Assembly (NCBI RefSeq): GCF_001577835.2
Contig: NC_029526.1
Coordinates: forward strand, 1,953,510-2,017,509
Direction of reading: 5' to 3'
Origin: Coturnix japonica
Lineage: Eukaryota; Chordata; Aves; Galliformes; Phasianidae
DNA length: 64,000 nt
Of this stretch, positions 26,901-50,797 are shown piece by piece; positions within the stretch are counted from its first letter, which is position 1; every line of letters begins with the position of its first letter. A program made the position numbers and the translations under genes. The notes beneath the pieces were generated by a model. That model saw only the letters and a program-made list of their open reading frames with translations. It ran no database searches and was not told where the DNA came from.

Positions 26901-27286
26901 CGTGTGTCAGTTGTGTTTCACACACGTGCTGTAAGGTGTCAGCCATCCCAAGGCACTGACAGCTGTGGGGACTTGTGCTTTCTTCGAGCCAAGAGGCAGC
27001 GAAGAGGGACAGCCAGGAATCCGTGCTCCTCCAGAAGGGACTGCAGGAGGGTTTTTGTTCTCCTGCCCCGGGCTGCGTGCACAGCTTTGCTCAAGCACCC
27101 GCTTCCTCCTCGTAGCAAAGAGATGCTCCAGCCAAGGGACAGCAAACCCAAACCTGAAGGCAGCAGCCCCCCCCACCCGGTGAGCGCTGCCTCCTCCCAG
27201 CTGGGCTAGAAGACACTGCCTGCATGGCCCCATCCCTCAGCCCCGGCTGCGTCCGTGCTCCCCTCACCGGCTTTCTCCAGGCTCAT
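20985..27286 (-). CDS. KIFC3: Kinesin family member C3 (minus-end kinesin-14)
   Basis: Coding exons, 5' to 3': 27388-27268 (ATG at 27286, MSLEKAG), 26292-26096, 24933-24868, 24792-24652, 24585-24346, 24252-24079, 23975-23828, 23754-23624, 23546-23435, 23362-23181, 23099-22995, 22816-22686, 22285-22162, 21975-21846, 21756-21527, 21313-21179, 21092-20985. They total about 790 aa; human is 833. The N-terminal half is a long coiled coil ([20 protein letters not shown]). Next come the kinesin-14 neck ([20 protein letters not shown]) and the C-terminal motor, with P-loop GQTGAGKT, switch [10 protein letters not shown] and switch [12 protein letters not shown]. Kinesin-14 motors walk to microtubule minus ends; KIFC3 acts at adherens junctions, Golgi and apical membranes. 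The first exon and the last residues are uncertain: the frame closes at TGA 20987-20985 (KLQTSGG), while human continues a little further, so an extra 3' exon may exist. Confidence 0.92.
25573..25662 (-). CDS. KIFC3: Candidate alternative first coding exon of KIFC3
   Basis: On the minus strand an ATG at 25662 in good Kozak context (GCAATGG) opens [10 protein letters not shown] and, after 30 codons, ends in PELPEE at a donor GAG|GTAGGG. The phase is 0, so it joins directly to the exon at 24933 ([11 protein letters not shown]). It lies between two KIFC3 exons and would give an isoform lacking the first coiled-coil exons. Sequence and phase support it; homology does not, since I do not recognise the peptide. 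Confidence 0.4.
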
Positions 27287-27779
27287 GGTGCAGGCTGCCT
27301 GCCCCGGCACGGCGGGCTCACATGGGGCTGCCGGTGGTTCCTCCGTGTTGTACGGCAGGGCCGGCTGCCGGCCGTCCTCCAGCGAGACCTGCAGGGTGAA
27401 ACGTGCCGCTGGGTGTGCGTGCTCCTCCATCCCCGGGACACCCACATCGCACAGGCGCTGCAAGGACGGTCCCACATCCCCACCCTCTATTGTCAAAAGG
27501 AATTCAGCCGGCTGCCTTCGGGTCTGCCCGTTACACGTCGGTGTCGTTGCGCCGGGTGGGCTTCGGCAAAGCCCTGGTGTCTCAAGGTTGAATGCAAAGG
27601 GCCGGGGCTTTTCCAGCCGCTACACCAAAGGAAAACCCAGAAGGAGGGAGGAGAGGAATACGGCAAAGGTCACAAAAGTCCGGGCTGTTGTGTAATTCCG
27701 CATTCGCCGGCTTGCAGGGAAAAGAAATATCTATCTATTTTTAATGCCACCAGTAAAGAAAAGTGCTGGCGAGGTGATT

Positions 27780-28525
27780 CTGCGAGGGAACGGCACGGAG
27801 CAGCTGCGTGCCCCGGTCAGAAGTTCCCTTCCTTCCCTCTGCTCGGGCGGCAGCGCAGCGCGGAGCGGGGACGGGCGGCCCCGCACAGGGACGGCGGCGG
27901 CAGCACCGGGCCGGCAGCCATCCCCGAGCCCACGGACCGGGCGGACCCGACCCGCACTGCCCCAAATATCGCCCTGCGGAGCGGCTGAGGCCCGAAGGAG
28001 ACGGGCAGCAGGGCGAGCAGCAGGACGCGCAACCCGCAGGGCACCCCACGCCCCTGCAGCTCTGCAGCTCGCTCCCGCTCCCCGGCCGCGCAGCAATGCG
28101 AAGAATGCGGGCTTGCCGGTTCCTCCCCCCGCCCCTCCGCGGAGCTGGGCGCTACTCACGCTGCAGGGGCAGCTCCCGGCCCGGGCGGGCTGCCGGCATG
28201 GCACGGGGGGTCCCCGGCTCCGCGACCCCTCGGCTGCCGCAGGGAGAGCGACTCGGCACCTCGCAAAGTCCGCCGGTCCCGCTCCGCACCCCGGTCCCTC
28301 CCACCGCCGTCCCGCACACAAAGGGAAGCCCGGCCCGGCCCGGCCCCGCCCGCTCCCGGTACCGCCCGCTCCCGGTTCCCTCCCGGTGCCGCTCACCGGC
28401 CGCCCGCTGCGGCTCCGCTCCCCGCCCCGGTCCCGCCCACCCGGGCGTCGGCACCGGCTGCTCCGCCCCGGTTCGTTGCCCTGGTAACGCCCGGGACCCC
28501 CGACGGGCGGCGGTGCCTGGGGGAT
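27780..28525 (-). promoter_or_regulatory. KIFC3: KIFC3 CpG island and 5' exon region
   Basis: Very GC- and CpG-rich sequence upstream of the first recognised KIFC3 exon. Minus-strand donors are visible, e.g. G|GTGAGCGGC near 28397 and C|GTGAGTAGC near 28159. The latter ends a short ATG-initiated frame (28199, MPAARPGRELPLQ) whose phase does not fit the next exon, so these are probably non-coding or upstream-ORF first exons. No TATA box was seen. Confidence 0.6.
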
Positions 28526-28534
28526 GCACGGCCC

Positions 28535-28765
28535 CGCAATGCCACTCTCAGCCCCACGTAGCCCAACTCTGCCACTCAGCCCCTTACAGCTGCTCGTAGT
28601 CCCACACAGCCTCTCTCAGTCCTACAGAGCCCCATATAGCCCCTCTCAGCTGTACATAGCCTCACACAGCCCCGACCTGCCCCTCTCAGCCCCTTAAAGC
28701 CCCTCATAGCCTTATCCAGCCCCCACAGCCCCTCTCAGCCCCATATAGTCTCTCTCAGCCCCACT
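28535..28765. repeat. Degenerate CAGCCCC-type tandem repeat
   Basis: Imperfect units of about 10 and 20 bases built on CAGCCCC, CCTCTCAG and CCATATAG repeat across some 230 bases immediately upstream of the KIFC3 island. It looks like a worn GC-rich minisatellite with no coding potential. Confidence 0.7.
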
Positions 28766-31560
28766 GTGGGTGCTGTAGGTGTTCACGCAGGGCTCCCCGT
28801 GTCCGTGCAGCGGCTGCCGCTGGTTCAGCGATGACACGGGCGGACACGAGGTGACTGTAAGCATTCCAGCAGCGACTCTAAATGTCGTATTGTCACTGCC
28901 TTAATTTACGAGCTGTGAGGGCAAAATAATGTTTATGCAAATAGCTCTGGGCGTTAAGTCATTTCCTGTCCTTTGAATGCTTCAGGTTTTTTGATGGCAT
29001 TGCAATTATGCAGCGGGCGTACGTTGCGTCAATTGCATCGAGAAGAGACTAAATGGGTGAGGGGAGATGGACGGCTCCCAGAGCAGGACCCCAATGCACC
29101 AGGAGATCTGGGTGCCCACCGGGCCGGTGGGGTTTATCCTAAGGATGGTACTCGGGGCTGAGCATGGAAATCCCGACCCTCAGGGCTCTTTCGCATTGGA
29201 AGCAGCCCCTCTATCACCCTCATATTGCGCGAGCAATAGGGCTGCCCCCCCACCCCCCTCTCTCCAGCCCCAGCTCACTGCGTGCTGCCTTTGCTTTCTC
29301 TCCACGTTCCAACGCGGCGCCGCGGGCTCTGCCCTTCCTTTTAGAGCAGCTCTTTCCCCGTCTGCAAAGCATCCCTCCTCGCTGCCAGCCTGGGAGCAGA
29401 CATCCGAGTGCCGGCCCGGGATCAATGAGCGCTGGGAGAGCAGCAGGAGGGCGGCCAGCCCCGCTGCCACCTCCTGTGCGTGTGTATGCAATGAGGGATC
29501 GGCTCAGCCAGGCGGCTTCATTCCCATTTCCCCCCTATTTGCCCACGAGTGTGGATGGAGGGAAGCCCCATTGATTGTGCCGATGGGGGCCCTTTGCATT
29601 TGCAGTCTGCTCTGCCCCGAGCAAATATTTAACCTACATCTGTAACACCTCGGGGGAGATGGGGGGAAAATACGATATCCTGGCCAAAGTTTAACCTCCC
29701 CCTCCATTCCCTTCCAGCAAACTGATGGCAGGAATGCAGGCGTGGGCACACCTGGGTGCTCTCTGTAGGAAATTCCCACCGGGAGGATCATCAGATGGAG
29801 CGAGAATCATCCCCACAGAGCAATTAATGATAACGCAGCTCAGTGCTGTAACTCCACTCCTCCCTGAGAGCCCCAGTGAGGGGATCCCCGTGCTGAGCCC
29901 ACAGGAGCAGCTAACGAAACCCCACAGTCCCTCGTTGCCATCTGAGCTCTTTAACGAGTTTTAATTAAGTCTTAGTGTGCTCCTGAGAAATTTGTACTCG
30001 TTTCCAAGTTCACAGTGGGAATTAACCCAACCCGCAGGCAGCGATGCTGAGATAGGGCAGCACTCAGGTGACCCGGAGCTGCCCCCACTCACCCACCCAA
30101 CATCAGCAGCCCTGTCTTTTTCTCCTGCTGTGCAGCTGGAGGGTCCCTGCAGGGCCTGGCCCCATCCCTGCCCTTCTCCCCAGGAGCTGAGCCAGGAGGT
30201 GCAAATACAGGCAGAAAGGATGGCAGCGGTCTCCTTTAAAAAAGGCATCCCGTCCTCGGCGAAGCTGTCTATTTTTAGTGCCCTCGGAAGCACGTTTGGT
30301 TTTGGAGGAGACGCTCAAGCAGTAATTGTGAATAATTTAGGGAACTGAGTTTGGAGGCTGATGTCAGCAGCCGTGCCACTAAGGGACACTGAGTGCGTGG
30401 CTTTGGCTGCTCAGAGCTGAATCCCACAGGGACACGCAGCCATAGGAGCCTCTGTGGGAAGAGCAGTGCTGCTGTGCCCTTCTGGAAGGGGAGAGCAATG
30501 GCACAGCTCTGTCGCCTCCCAACTGCTCGGCCTGCAAACTTACCCTGCCATGCATTATTCACAGCTCTCATCTATAATGCACAGCCCTACACCCGCACCT
30601 GGAGCTGCATGGCGATGGATGGACACTGCAGCTCACTGCCATCGCTCCCACCCCATGTCTCTCACCTGGGGGCCGGGCCCTGCTGCCCACCGCCTCGCTC
30701 CTGGCAGTCCCCTGGTGCTCTGCAGAGCCACGCTCCTCCATTTGCTGTCCTTAGTCCAGCCCAGCACTGAGAGTGCAGCCAGAGCACCCAGCGCATGCAT
30801 GGCACTGCCTGCTCCCCAAAGGGCCCCCAGGGCGGCTGCTGCAGAGCAACTCTGTCTGCAGTGGAGGAGAAAGCGACGTCTCCTCTGCTCCTGTCTGCCG
30901 GTGCCTTAAGAGCAGATTAAAACCCAGCCCTGCAAATTGCTGACACAACCTATTTCTTAGATGGGTGGACAGGTGGACTTTTCTCCCTCTGCAGATAACA
31001 GTGCTCAGATGGCAGCACGTTTGCTCCCTGAGTGCAGCCATCCACCCCAGGGTCTCAGGAACACCCAAACCTTTCCTGTTCCTGCAGCAGGAATGACACA
31101 GAGCCCCATTTCCCTCCCATCAACCCGCACGTGCAGGCTGTCTGAAGGCAGCCAGGAACGGTGAGAGCAGGGAGATTTGCAAAGCAAACAGCGATCAAAC
31201 AAAAAGGCTTTGGTTACTGTTCTCGAGGCTGTTTGCCAAGACACACAGATCATATCGGGCTCATTTACAGAAGGAAAACCAACGTAATTAGCGCACAGGA
31301 AAACACTTTAATGAAAAGAGCCTTCGTGTAAAAAGCGATGGGACACTGCCCAGTGCTGCAGCAGGACCCAGAGCCATGCTAATGCTGCATGTCCCAGCTC
31401 AACATGGTCACACCGCTGTGCTGCATGCACTGCAGCAGGCAGTAACCATGGCAGCAGAGAGATCTGCACGTGATAGCAGCATTTCTGCAGTACAAAGGAG
31501 CCTCTTATCTGGGCTGAGCCAATCGCCAGGCTGCTGCTCATTCTTCCACCTTGTGCTAGG
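28766..31560. other. Gene-free interval with AT-rich islands
   Basis: No exon or RNA gene can be supported. Against a GC-rich background, short AT-rich tracts stand out: about 28850-29060 (GGCAAAATAATGTTTATGCA), 29940-30000, 30290-30350 and 31255-31320. They could be conserved non-coding elements of the KIFC3-CNGB1 interval, but that is inference only. Confidence 0.4.
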
Positions 31561-31568
31561 ACAGAGCC

Positions 31569-32115
31569 GTGCCATGTCATGCCATCCTATGCCATCCCAT
31601 GTTGTGCCATGCCATGCTACGCTATATTCTGCCATGCTGTGCCTCGCCATCCTGTGCGATCCCATGTCATGCCATCCTATGCCATGCCATCATATATCAT
31701 TCCATGCCATGCCATCTTATGCTATGCCACCCTATGCCATTCCACAGCATGCTATCCCATGCCACACTATGCCATACCACCTTATTCCACCCCAGGTCAT
31801 GTCACTCCATGCCATGCCATCTTGTCATCCCATACCATACCATTTTATGCTATGCCATTCCACACCATGCCATATCACCCCATCCTATGCCATACCATCT
31901 TATGCCATTCCATGCCATTCTGTCCTATGCTATTCCATCCCATGCTATGCCATCCTATGTCATGCTCTTCTATTCCATGCCATCTTATGCCATCCTATAT
32001 CACTCCATTTCATGCCATGCCATCATATGTAATGCCATGCCACCCCATCCCATGCTATGCCAAACCATCCTATGCCATCCTGTGCCATGTCATGCCCTGT
32101 TGTGCTGTGCCATGT
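31569..32115. repeat. Pentanucleotide satellite, (CCATG/CCATC)n
   Basis: About 550 bases are made of roughly 110 units of a diverged 5-bp motif (CCATG, CCATC, CTATG). Because the period is five and stops are rare, all three plus frames read through it as Cys/His/Ala/Met/Pro-rich pseudo-proteins. These are not genes. Confidence 0.92.
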
Positions 32116-32212
32116 GGTTCTAGTGGGTCCCAGCCCGGGGCTGGCAATGTGTCCCTATACAACAGCCCCTCTACTTCATCTATCACTTTTCTGGTTGTTT
32201 TTGCCCTGTTGA

Positions 32213-32330
32213 ATCATAGTGGTTGGAAAAGACCTCTAAGCTCCCCAAATCTGACCCCAAATCCTCCCCAAGATGCCCACCAACCACATCCCTTTGACTT
32301 CCAGCTCTTCACACACATCCAGCAACCTCC
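32213..32330 (-). mobile_element. CR1 3' remnant
   Basis: The plus strand begins GAATCATAGTGGTTGGAAAA and runs on in the antisense CR1 3' pattern. It is short and worn. The sequence from 32330 to 33690 shows no gene; 32780-32990 is notably AT-rich. Confidence 0.7.
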
Positions 32331-33689
32331 ACAAGGGGGAAAACTGTGAAATAATAACGTGGATATGTAATTCTTCTGATGACTCAAAGGCAACCTGCTG
32401 GATGTTGCTCAGATCTCCCCGAGACACTGGAAATAAACTACACTTGGAAATTTTCATCCCAAAACAAGAAGTAGATAAGGAAAGGATGAGAAAAGGGATG
32501 TGGCTTAGCAGGCAATATTGGTAGGTCATATCCCTATATAGATCCTATCAAAGGAAGGTGGTCACTCCTTATTTCAGGGTGTAAATCCCAAGTGACTGCA
32601 GCTGAGATGCCCCATCCCAGCAGAGCACAGCAGGCATCGCTCAGCTCCACTTCACACCGAGTGGGACTCGGGGTCAGGACTGCAGCCTCTAAGCAGATCC
32701 ATGCAACAGAAAAAACACATAGGCAGAAAGAAGGATTCGTGGACTTAGAAGTGTGTCGTGCTGGCTGAGACCTCCAGGTTTCGAGATTAAAACACTCAAT
32801 TTTATATCAAGCTTTATAATTAAATGCCACTTAAAGGGACTTTCCATTTATCTTGCAATTTCTTTCAGGCCCAGGTCTAATCCCCAAACCTGCTTATTTG
32901 TTTTTACTTTCGTTATAACCTTATCGGCGATTAACCTGCAATTGCACTTAATCTTTTAAAAAGATTGCTCTCACTATAAATAGAGAAGATACCTGCCCAG
33001 GCTCTGTCTGTAGGGAAAAGGAAGCAGACAAGTGTTTGCATTGGGTTATAAACCTCTGATAAATGGCTGAAATGAGGGGAATAGAAGCGAGCAAGAAGAC
33101 TGCAATGCAGAATTTCCAGCACAGCTATCAGTGCTGGGCTGGCAACGGGTGGCTGCACACACACATCCCCATATACTGCATTAATATTATTAGAGCATCT
33201 CGTTGTAGATCGATGCAGTGCTCAGCCAGCATCAAAATGGAGTGAAAGCTGAAAAGAAATGCAGTGAAGGGATGTTCAGTGGGAACCAACACAAAGAGAG
33301 CCTGTTGCACCTGTAGCAAAGGAGCTGTGGACTGCAGCAGAGGGAAGGCTGATGGCCAGTCCCCAGCCAGCAGGATGAACATGGAGCTGCCCTGTCCCAA
33401 CAGCCCTGCACAGCAAAGGGAGACGGGCTGGAAGCCCAACCCCTCCTCGACCTTAATTATTACCTGGGAATAATCTCCAAAGCATTAAAGCCGTGAACAG
33501 ATCCAGTGGAGGATGGCTTTAAGCCTTCATGTGCTTCCAGAATTACCAGTTCTGTTTCCATTATCTTCTCATGCCATGTGTTGAAAACTCAAATCCTCAT
33601 GCAAGCGTTTGTCACTTCAGAAAGCTTTTTTCCCTCCTTCTGGGGACTGAAGCAAGTTGGGTATCAGGAAAAAGGCTGAATATCAGGGA

Positions 33690-33921
33690 AAAGGATGGAT
33701 ATTAGGGAACGTTTCTTCTCCAGAAGAGCAGCCAGGCACTGGATGGGGATACCCAGGGAGGTGGTTGAGCCACTGTCCCTGGAGGTGCTCTAGAAAGGTT
33801 GAGGTGTTGTACTGAGGGATGTGGATTAGTGGGGAAATAGTTTGCAGGTGGATGGTTGGGTTGGATGATCTTGGAGGTCTTTTCCAACCATGGGCATTCT
33901 GTGATTCTATGACAGAAAAGC
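33690..33921 (+). mobile_element. CR1 LINE 3' end
   Basis: Typical CR1 3' sequence: CAGGCACTGGATGGGGATAC, then TTGGGTTGGATGATCTTGGA and the tail ATTCTGTGATTCTATGAC. It is 5'-truncated. Confidence 0.85.
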
Positions 33922-34011
33922 AGAAGCTTTCTCCTAGCAGTATTACAGGACGTCTGAAACGCACTGGAAAATGTGTGAGTCACTGTGGGTTGGCTTTTTC
34001 CCCTCTCCTTC

Positions 34012-34090
34012 ATGGAATCACAGAATGCCTTGGGTTGGAGGGGCCTTAAAGATCATCTCGCTCCACCCCTCTGCCATCTTCCTATCTGAG
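34012..34090 (-). mobile_element. CR1 3' remnant
   Basis: The plus strand reads GGAATCACAGAATGCCTTGG and then GTTGGAGGGGCCTTAAAGAT, the reversed CR1 3' end, lost after about 80 bases. Confidence 0.8.
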
Positions 34091-34271
34091 CCCTGCAGGG
34101 AGCTGGGAGGCTGTTTTCCCACTCCAACGGAGCATAAACCTTTCCCAAAGCATTTCTGTGCTGCTTTTAGCAGAGCACTGCATTGCCTTCCCATGCTGAT
34201 CTGCTTCCAGCCATAGGAAACCTGGAATCCTGAAATAAATCCAAGGAAAATGACCGGGAACCTAAGTGGTG

Positions 34272-34277
34272 TTTATT
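34272..34277 (-). terminator. CNGB1: Candidate CNGB1 poly(A) signal
   Basis: Minus-strand AATAAA lies about 1.0 kb past the CNGB1 stop. No nearer canonical hexamer was seen, and a CR1 remnant lies within the implied 3' UTR. Confidence 0.4.
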
Positions 34278-34937
34278 ATAGATTAGGGTGCATTATGAAA
34301 GCTGTTACAGAGCGCTACCAATGTAAACTGTTCCACTAAACCTTATCAAATCGCAGCAGCACATCAGCCTGACTTTGCCACATTTCCTGGTCTGTTTATG
34401 GAGCTGTTTCTGTACCGCTGAGCACTTTGCTTCTACCCAGCAGGGAACCACGTGCAAATAGCTGAGGGCACAAAACGCGAAGGGAGGCGGCAGGAGGTTG
34501 GGGTTTCCTCTGTGTTGTTAAGGGCAGTGGGTGCCCACGGGGCATGCTGGAGTTCCTCGATGTTTGGGTTTCTCCCCCCTCTCCAGGAGCTGTTGGCTGG
34601 CAGTGTGAGGCCGGGGGGGTCCCCCCATGCTCTCACCATGGTGATTTCAGCCTGTGCTTGCCTCCGAATCGCAGCCCAGATCCTTTCCAGATGAGTCACG
34701 CTCCCGCTGCTTGTGACGACCTTGGGTCCAACAGAGAAGTCTTGTTGTTCTCCCTCGGCTGACTCAGCTTTGGAGGTGAAAAACTCTTTCGTGCTTTATC
34801 TGAGCAGGCACTCATTAACTACTCAGAGATGTAAAAAGCCGTTTCTTCTGGGCTGTCCCTCCACAAGATCTCAGGCCCGATACAAGGAATGTGCACACAG
34901 ATGCTCTACACAATAGGTTTCCAGAACACAGAACTTT

Positions 34938-35110
34938 GAATAACAGCGTCATGAAGGTTGGAAAGACCACTGAGCCCATCTAATCTGACCATCACCATGT
35001 GGCCAATCTAAACCATGACCCTCAGTGCCACATCCCCACGGCTCTGGGACACCTCCAGGGATGGTGACCCCCACCCCCGTGCAGCTGTGCCCATCTCTCA
35101 CCACCTCATA
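34938..35110 (-). mobile_element. CR1 3' remnant in CNGB1 3' UTR region
   Basis: Antisense CR1-like text begins near AAGGTTGGAAAGACCACTGA and continues through CACCTCCAGGGATGGTGACC. It is diverged, and its ends are approximate. Confidence 0.7.
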
Positions 35111-35296
35111 CAGCTCTGGGTTCCACTGGCAGTGGGGTGAAGCTCTAAGCAGAGAAGAAAGGCAGAGCCCACCTGCAGCACCTACTGAGCGATGCCTATT
35201 TCCAATCCATAGCAATCGTTAATGACTGAAAGCTTCTACCCAAGGCATGTGCCCAATTCCTACTCGTGCCACCAGCCCCCCACATCAGCTCGGTTC

Positions 35297-47693
<12,397 letters not shown>

Positions 47694-48760
47694 TGCCATG
47701 CAGCGGGGACAGCTGTCTCCAGTGCAGTCCTTTTGCACAGGTCCTGGGCTTCCTTCCTCTTTGTTCCTGCTTGGGCACAGCCAGACGGAGCCCGGCTCAG
47801 CCCTATGCCTCACCTCTACCACAAGACACCCACACCCCCCTGCTTTAAGCTCATGTGCTCAGCACCCACTGTGCTTCCCTGCCCTTTCCTCACCCCGCTT
47901 GCTGTGGCATGGTGACCTGGTGGCAGCCAAGTGAGGACATGTGAGAGCTCATACAGAGGATATCTCCGATGTTCCCTTTCCAAAGAGCCTCACTCTGCCC
48001 CAAATTCCCATCCCATGGGGCCATGCCCTTATCTTCTTGCCTGAATGAGCGTTGGCATAGCTCCCCTGAAGGGCCCAATGACTAGAAACCATCTCAGAAA
48101 TTGCCTTTCACCCCCCATGGATATAAGGGATTAAGGAGCTGTGAATAGAGACGTTATCCAGGGGACAACAGGGACAGCAAGGAACGCCATGCAGCACATT
48201 GCCATTCCCACCACACTTTGGAACACTTGCAGCTCCTGCAAGCAGCACAGAGACAACACCTGCAGCTGGCTTCCCCCATGACCCCATGCTCCAGGACACC
48301 CCAGGACACCCCATGACATAGAGGCTCCTGCTGACCCTAAACCCACACCAGCTCCCCAGGGATTAACACCATGCTGCCTGTAGATGGGATTACCAACACC
48401 AGCTGTTCCCTACTGCCCACCTCCTGGCTGCCACCCCAACTTCAGAGCTAGAAAACCCCAAACAGAGCAGCTGAGCTCATCCTAGAAAGCCCAGGAGCCA
48501 GCAGGTCAACCCCAGCCACTTACCGTGGAGGCACGAGCAGCGCTGCTGGGTCTCAGCCACAATCCAGGCGCAGTGCAAGGAGGAACCCCAAGCGTGAAGC
48601 ACCCGTCCTGCTGCACTCAGTGCTGGCCTGAAGGATCTGGGGCAGGAGGCAACAAATCTGCGCTGGGCTGGGTTAAGCCTCCCCTTGCTGAGCCTGCCAA
48701 TTGCTGCTTGATCCGTTTACCTCCAGCCCTGTGGCATTTCCCAGCGCCCCTAATCCCTGT
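47694..48760 (-). promoter_or_regulatory. CNGB1: CNGB1 5' region: candidate 5' exon and TAATCC sites
   Basis: A strong minus-strand donor CACG|GTAAGTGG near 48529 suggests a non-coding first exon upstream of the start exon. TAATCC motifs (CRX/OTX type) occur at 48751-48756 (plus) and as GGATTA at 48360-48365 and 48128-48133. CRX drives rod and cone genes, so these fit, but no transcription start can be fixed from sequence. No other gene is seen between 47830 and 49575. Confidence 0.4.
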
Positions 48761-48858
48761 GTGAGCGCAGGGACATAGCGTGTTTTGGTTTAAAACATCA
48801 GCGATGACAACAAGTTAAACTATACAGTACTTCTTTAATGAATATTAACAAACTGCTT

Positions 48859-48893
48859 AAAAAAAAAAAAAAAAAAAAAAAGGAAAAAAAAAA
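48859..48893. repeat. Poly(A) homopolymer run
   Basis: 23 A, GG, then 10 A on the plus strand. No retroposed body is recognisable next to it, so I treat it as a simple repeat. Confidence 0.9.
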
Positions 48894-49575
48894 CCAACCC
48901 AAAAACAAAGAAACGCGGACAGAAAACTCGGTAGGAAGTTCTACATCTCTGATGCAGCATGAAGTTAGGATGAGCATCGGTCCCTCCTCCCTGGGCAGCA
49001 GAGCGGAAGGTTTGTTTGCAGCCCTGTGAAGCTGCACATGGAGCCAACCTCGGGGCCACTGAGTGCCCCAGCCCCGCGGCCAGGCGCTCTGCTCCTCCTC
49101 TGTGCTGGAGATGGAACTGGAAGCTTCTCACCACCTTTTAGTGTCCCCCATCTGCAATGCAGGCACGGCCCAGCTCTGTGCAAGGTCCATCTGCCTAGAC
49201 TTTCAACTTGTCCTATCACCAGCTCAGCACGCAGGCAATCTGCGGGCTGCTGTTTGCTAATTAGAGCTGGTTGGAACACCTCTGCTTGGCCCAATGGACA
49301 ACCCAGGGCACAGGGGGGCTGAGACTGGACCTGCGCTGAAGCTGGAGCAGTATGGCAGGTAGTCCAGGACCACATCCAGCTGTGCTACAGCACTCGGGGT
49401 TGTAACACTCTGAGATCTCCAGACACGGAGAGGGGAAGGCTGGGAGCAAGGCAGTATGCACACCTTCAACCCTGAGGGCATCCAGCTGGCACCTCATGGG
49501 GCTCTTGGCCTCAGGAAGGCAGCAGAACCCTGCAGAGGAAAACACCTGAGGCTGCACCAACCTTGCTAGGGGAGG

Positions 49576-49581
49576 TTTATT
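49576..49581 (-). terminator. ZNF319: Candidate ZNF319 poly(A) signal
   Basis: Minus-strand AATAAA, 1.2 kb past the ZNF319 stop. A second option is ATTAAA at 48839-48834, which would give a 2-kb 3' UTR. The 49.6-50.8 kb stretch otherwise holds no gene. Confidence 0.45.
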
Positions 49582-50797
49582 TTTAAGTGATGTTTATACA
49601 AGAACTGTGCAAAACCTGAAAAAATGGAAGAGGTAAAGAAAGAGCAAAGGGGTAAATCGGGACTCCCGCAAGAGGGGAAAAAATAACTTCTCCTTTACCC
49701 ACTGCTAACCTTCCCCTGGAGCCAACCCCACGGGGCAGGAAGGGTCCTCCTGATTTTTCTGGACAGAACTGGTTCCCCTCAGCAAATCAGGCACCCCAGA
49801 GCACCACGTGGGTTACCTGTGGAGATGGCTGAGACCATTCCTGAGGCTGTAGGCTCCTCGTAGTGCTCACTTCACCCCTTAGTGTTCAAGCTGCGGGGAC
49901 ATCCCTATGCCCGACCCTGGAGGTATGCTCACAGCCCCAGCAGCGCAGGGAGGGAAGGAGCCTGGGCTTGGAGGTAAGTCTTCACAGGAGAACGAGATCC
50001 CTCTGGAGGCAGCTGGTTAATGCCATGCTCACAGCCAGGAGAGGAGACTCTCCTTGCCACACTCTCTGCAGTGTGTGGTGCTCGGTACTCTTCCCTCACT
50101 GCCAGCAGGGATGGGGATGGGCAGGCTTGCTCAAAACGATTCCCAAGTGTGACAGCCACCAGCTGCAGGAGCAGCAATGCCAAAGTGCATTTCGGAGGTG
50201 TGCAGCCCCACGGCTTTTCCCTTTCTATGCCCTAGAAAGAGGGGAGAGCAGGGGAGGTCAGGGCGGTCGATAAATGCAAATGGTCTGAAACGGTCCCCTC
50301 AAGTCACTCGTTTGAGTTTGGATTAATGACACTGGGAGAGCCCAGCACGGAAACCTGCCACGTCCCCAGCGAGCAGCGCAGCCAGAGGGAGCGCCCTGCT
50401 TTGCTCCCAAGCATTCCCTGCAAGAGCAGTCACTGGGTGGGACAGGGAACAGAGGCTGCATGCAGAGGACCGCCGAGCAGAGCCCTGCCAGCTCCTAGCA
50501 CTGCAATGTGGGTACGGTGGGAAGCACAGTCCAGGGGACACTGGGCAGCTCCAGGCATCGCTTCCTCTCAGCACCTCCCTCCTCTCCTCTCCACTCTCTC
50601 TGAGCCTTTCACACCGTCCGTCAGCCCCTGTGCTACAGTGGGTACAGACCACGGAGGCCAGAGGAAAGCTTCCCCGCCCGCCAGACCTCCCCTTTCCCCC
50701 AGCGCTCCCTGGAGGCCACCTCCAGCTGAGGAGAGGGAAGGGGAGGCCGAGGCTCAGAGCGTCACATGCAAGCTGAAAGCCACCAGGGGCAGGAGGC

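Noticed and set aside
28152-28199. MPAARPGRELPLQ as the KIFC3 first coding exon
   Set aside because: Its donor leaves one base, and the next exon then reads out of frame to a stop; the internal MSLEKAG start at 27286 fits better.
27731-28599. Several Arg/Ala/Pro/Gly-rich frames of 221-263 aa at the KIFC3 island
   Set aside because: Products of CpG-island composition, present on both strands and in several frames.
31376-32349. Three overlapping Cys/His/Met/Pro-rich open frames
   Set aside because: They are readings of the pentanucleotide satellite in its three frames.
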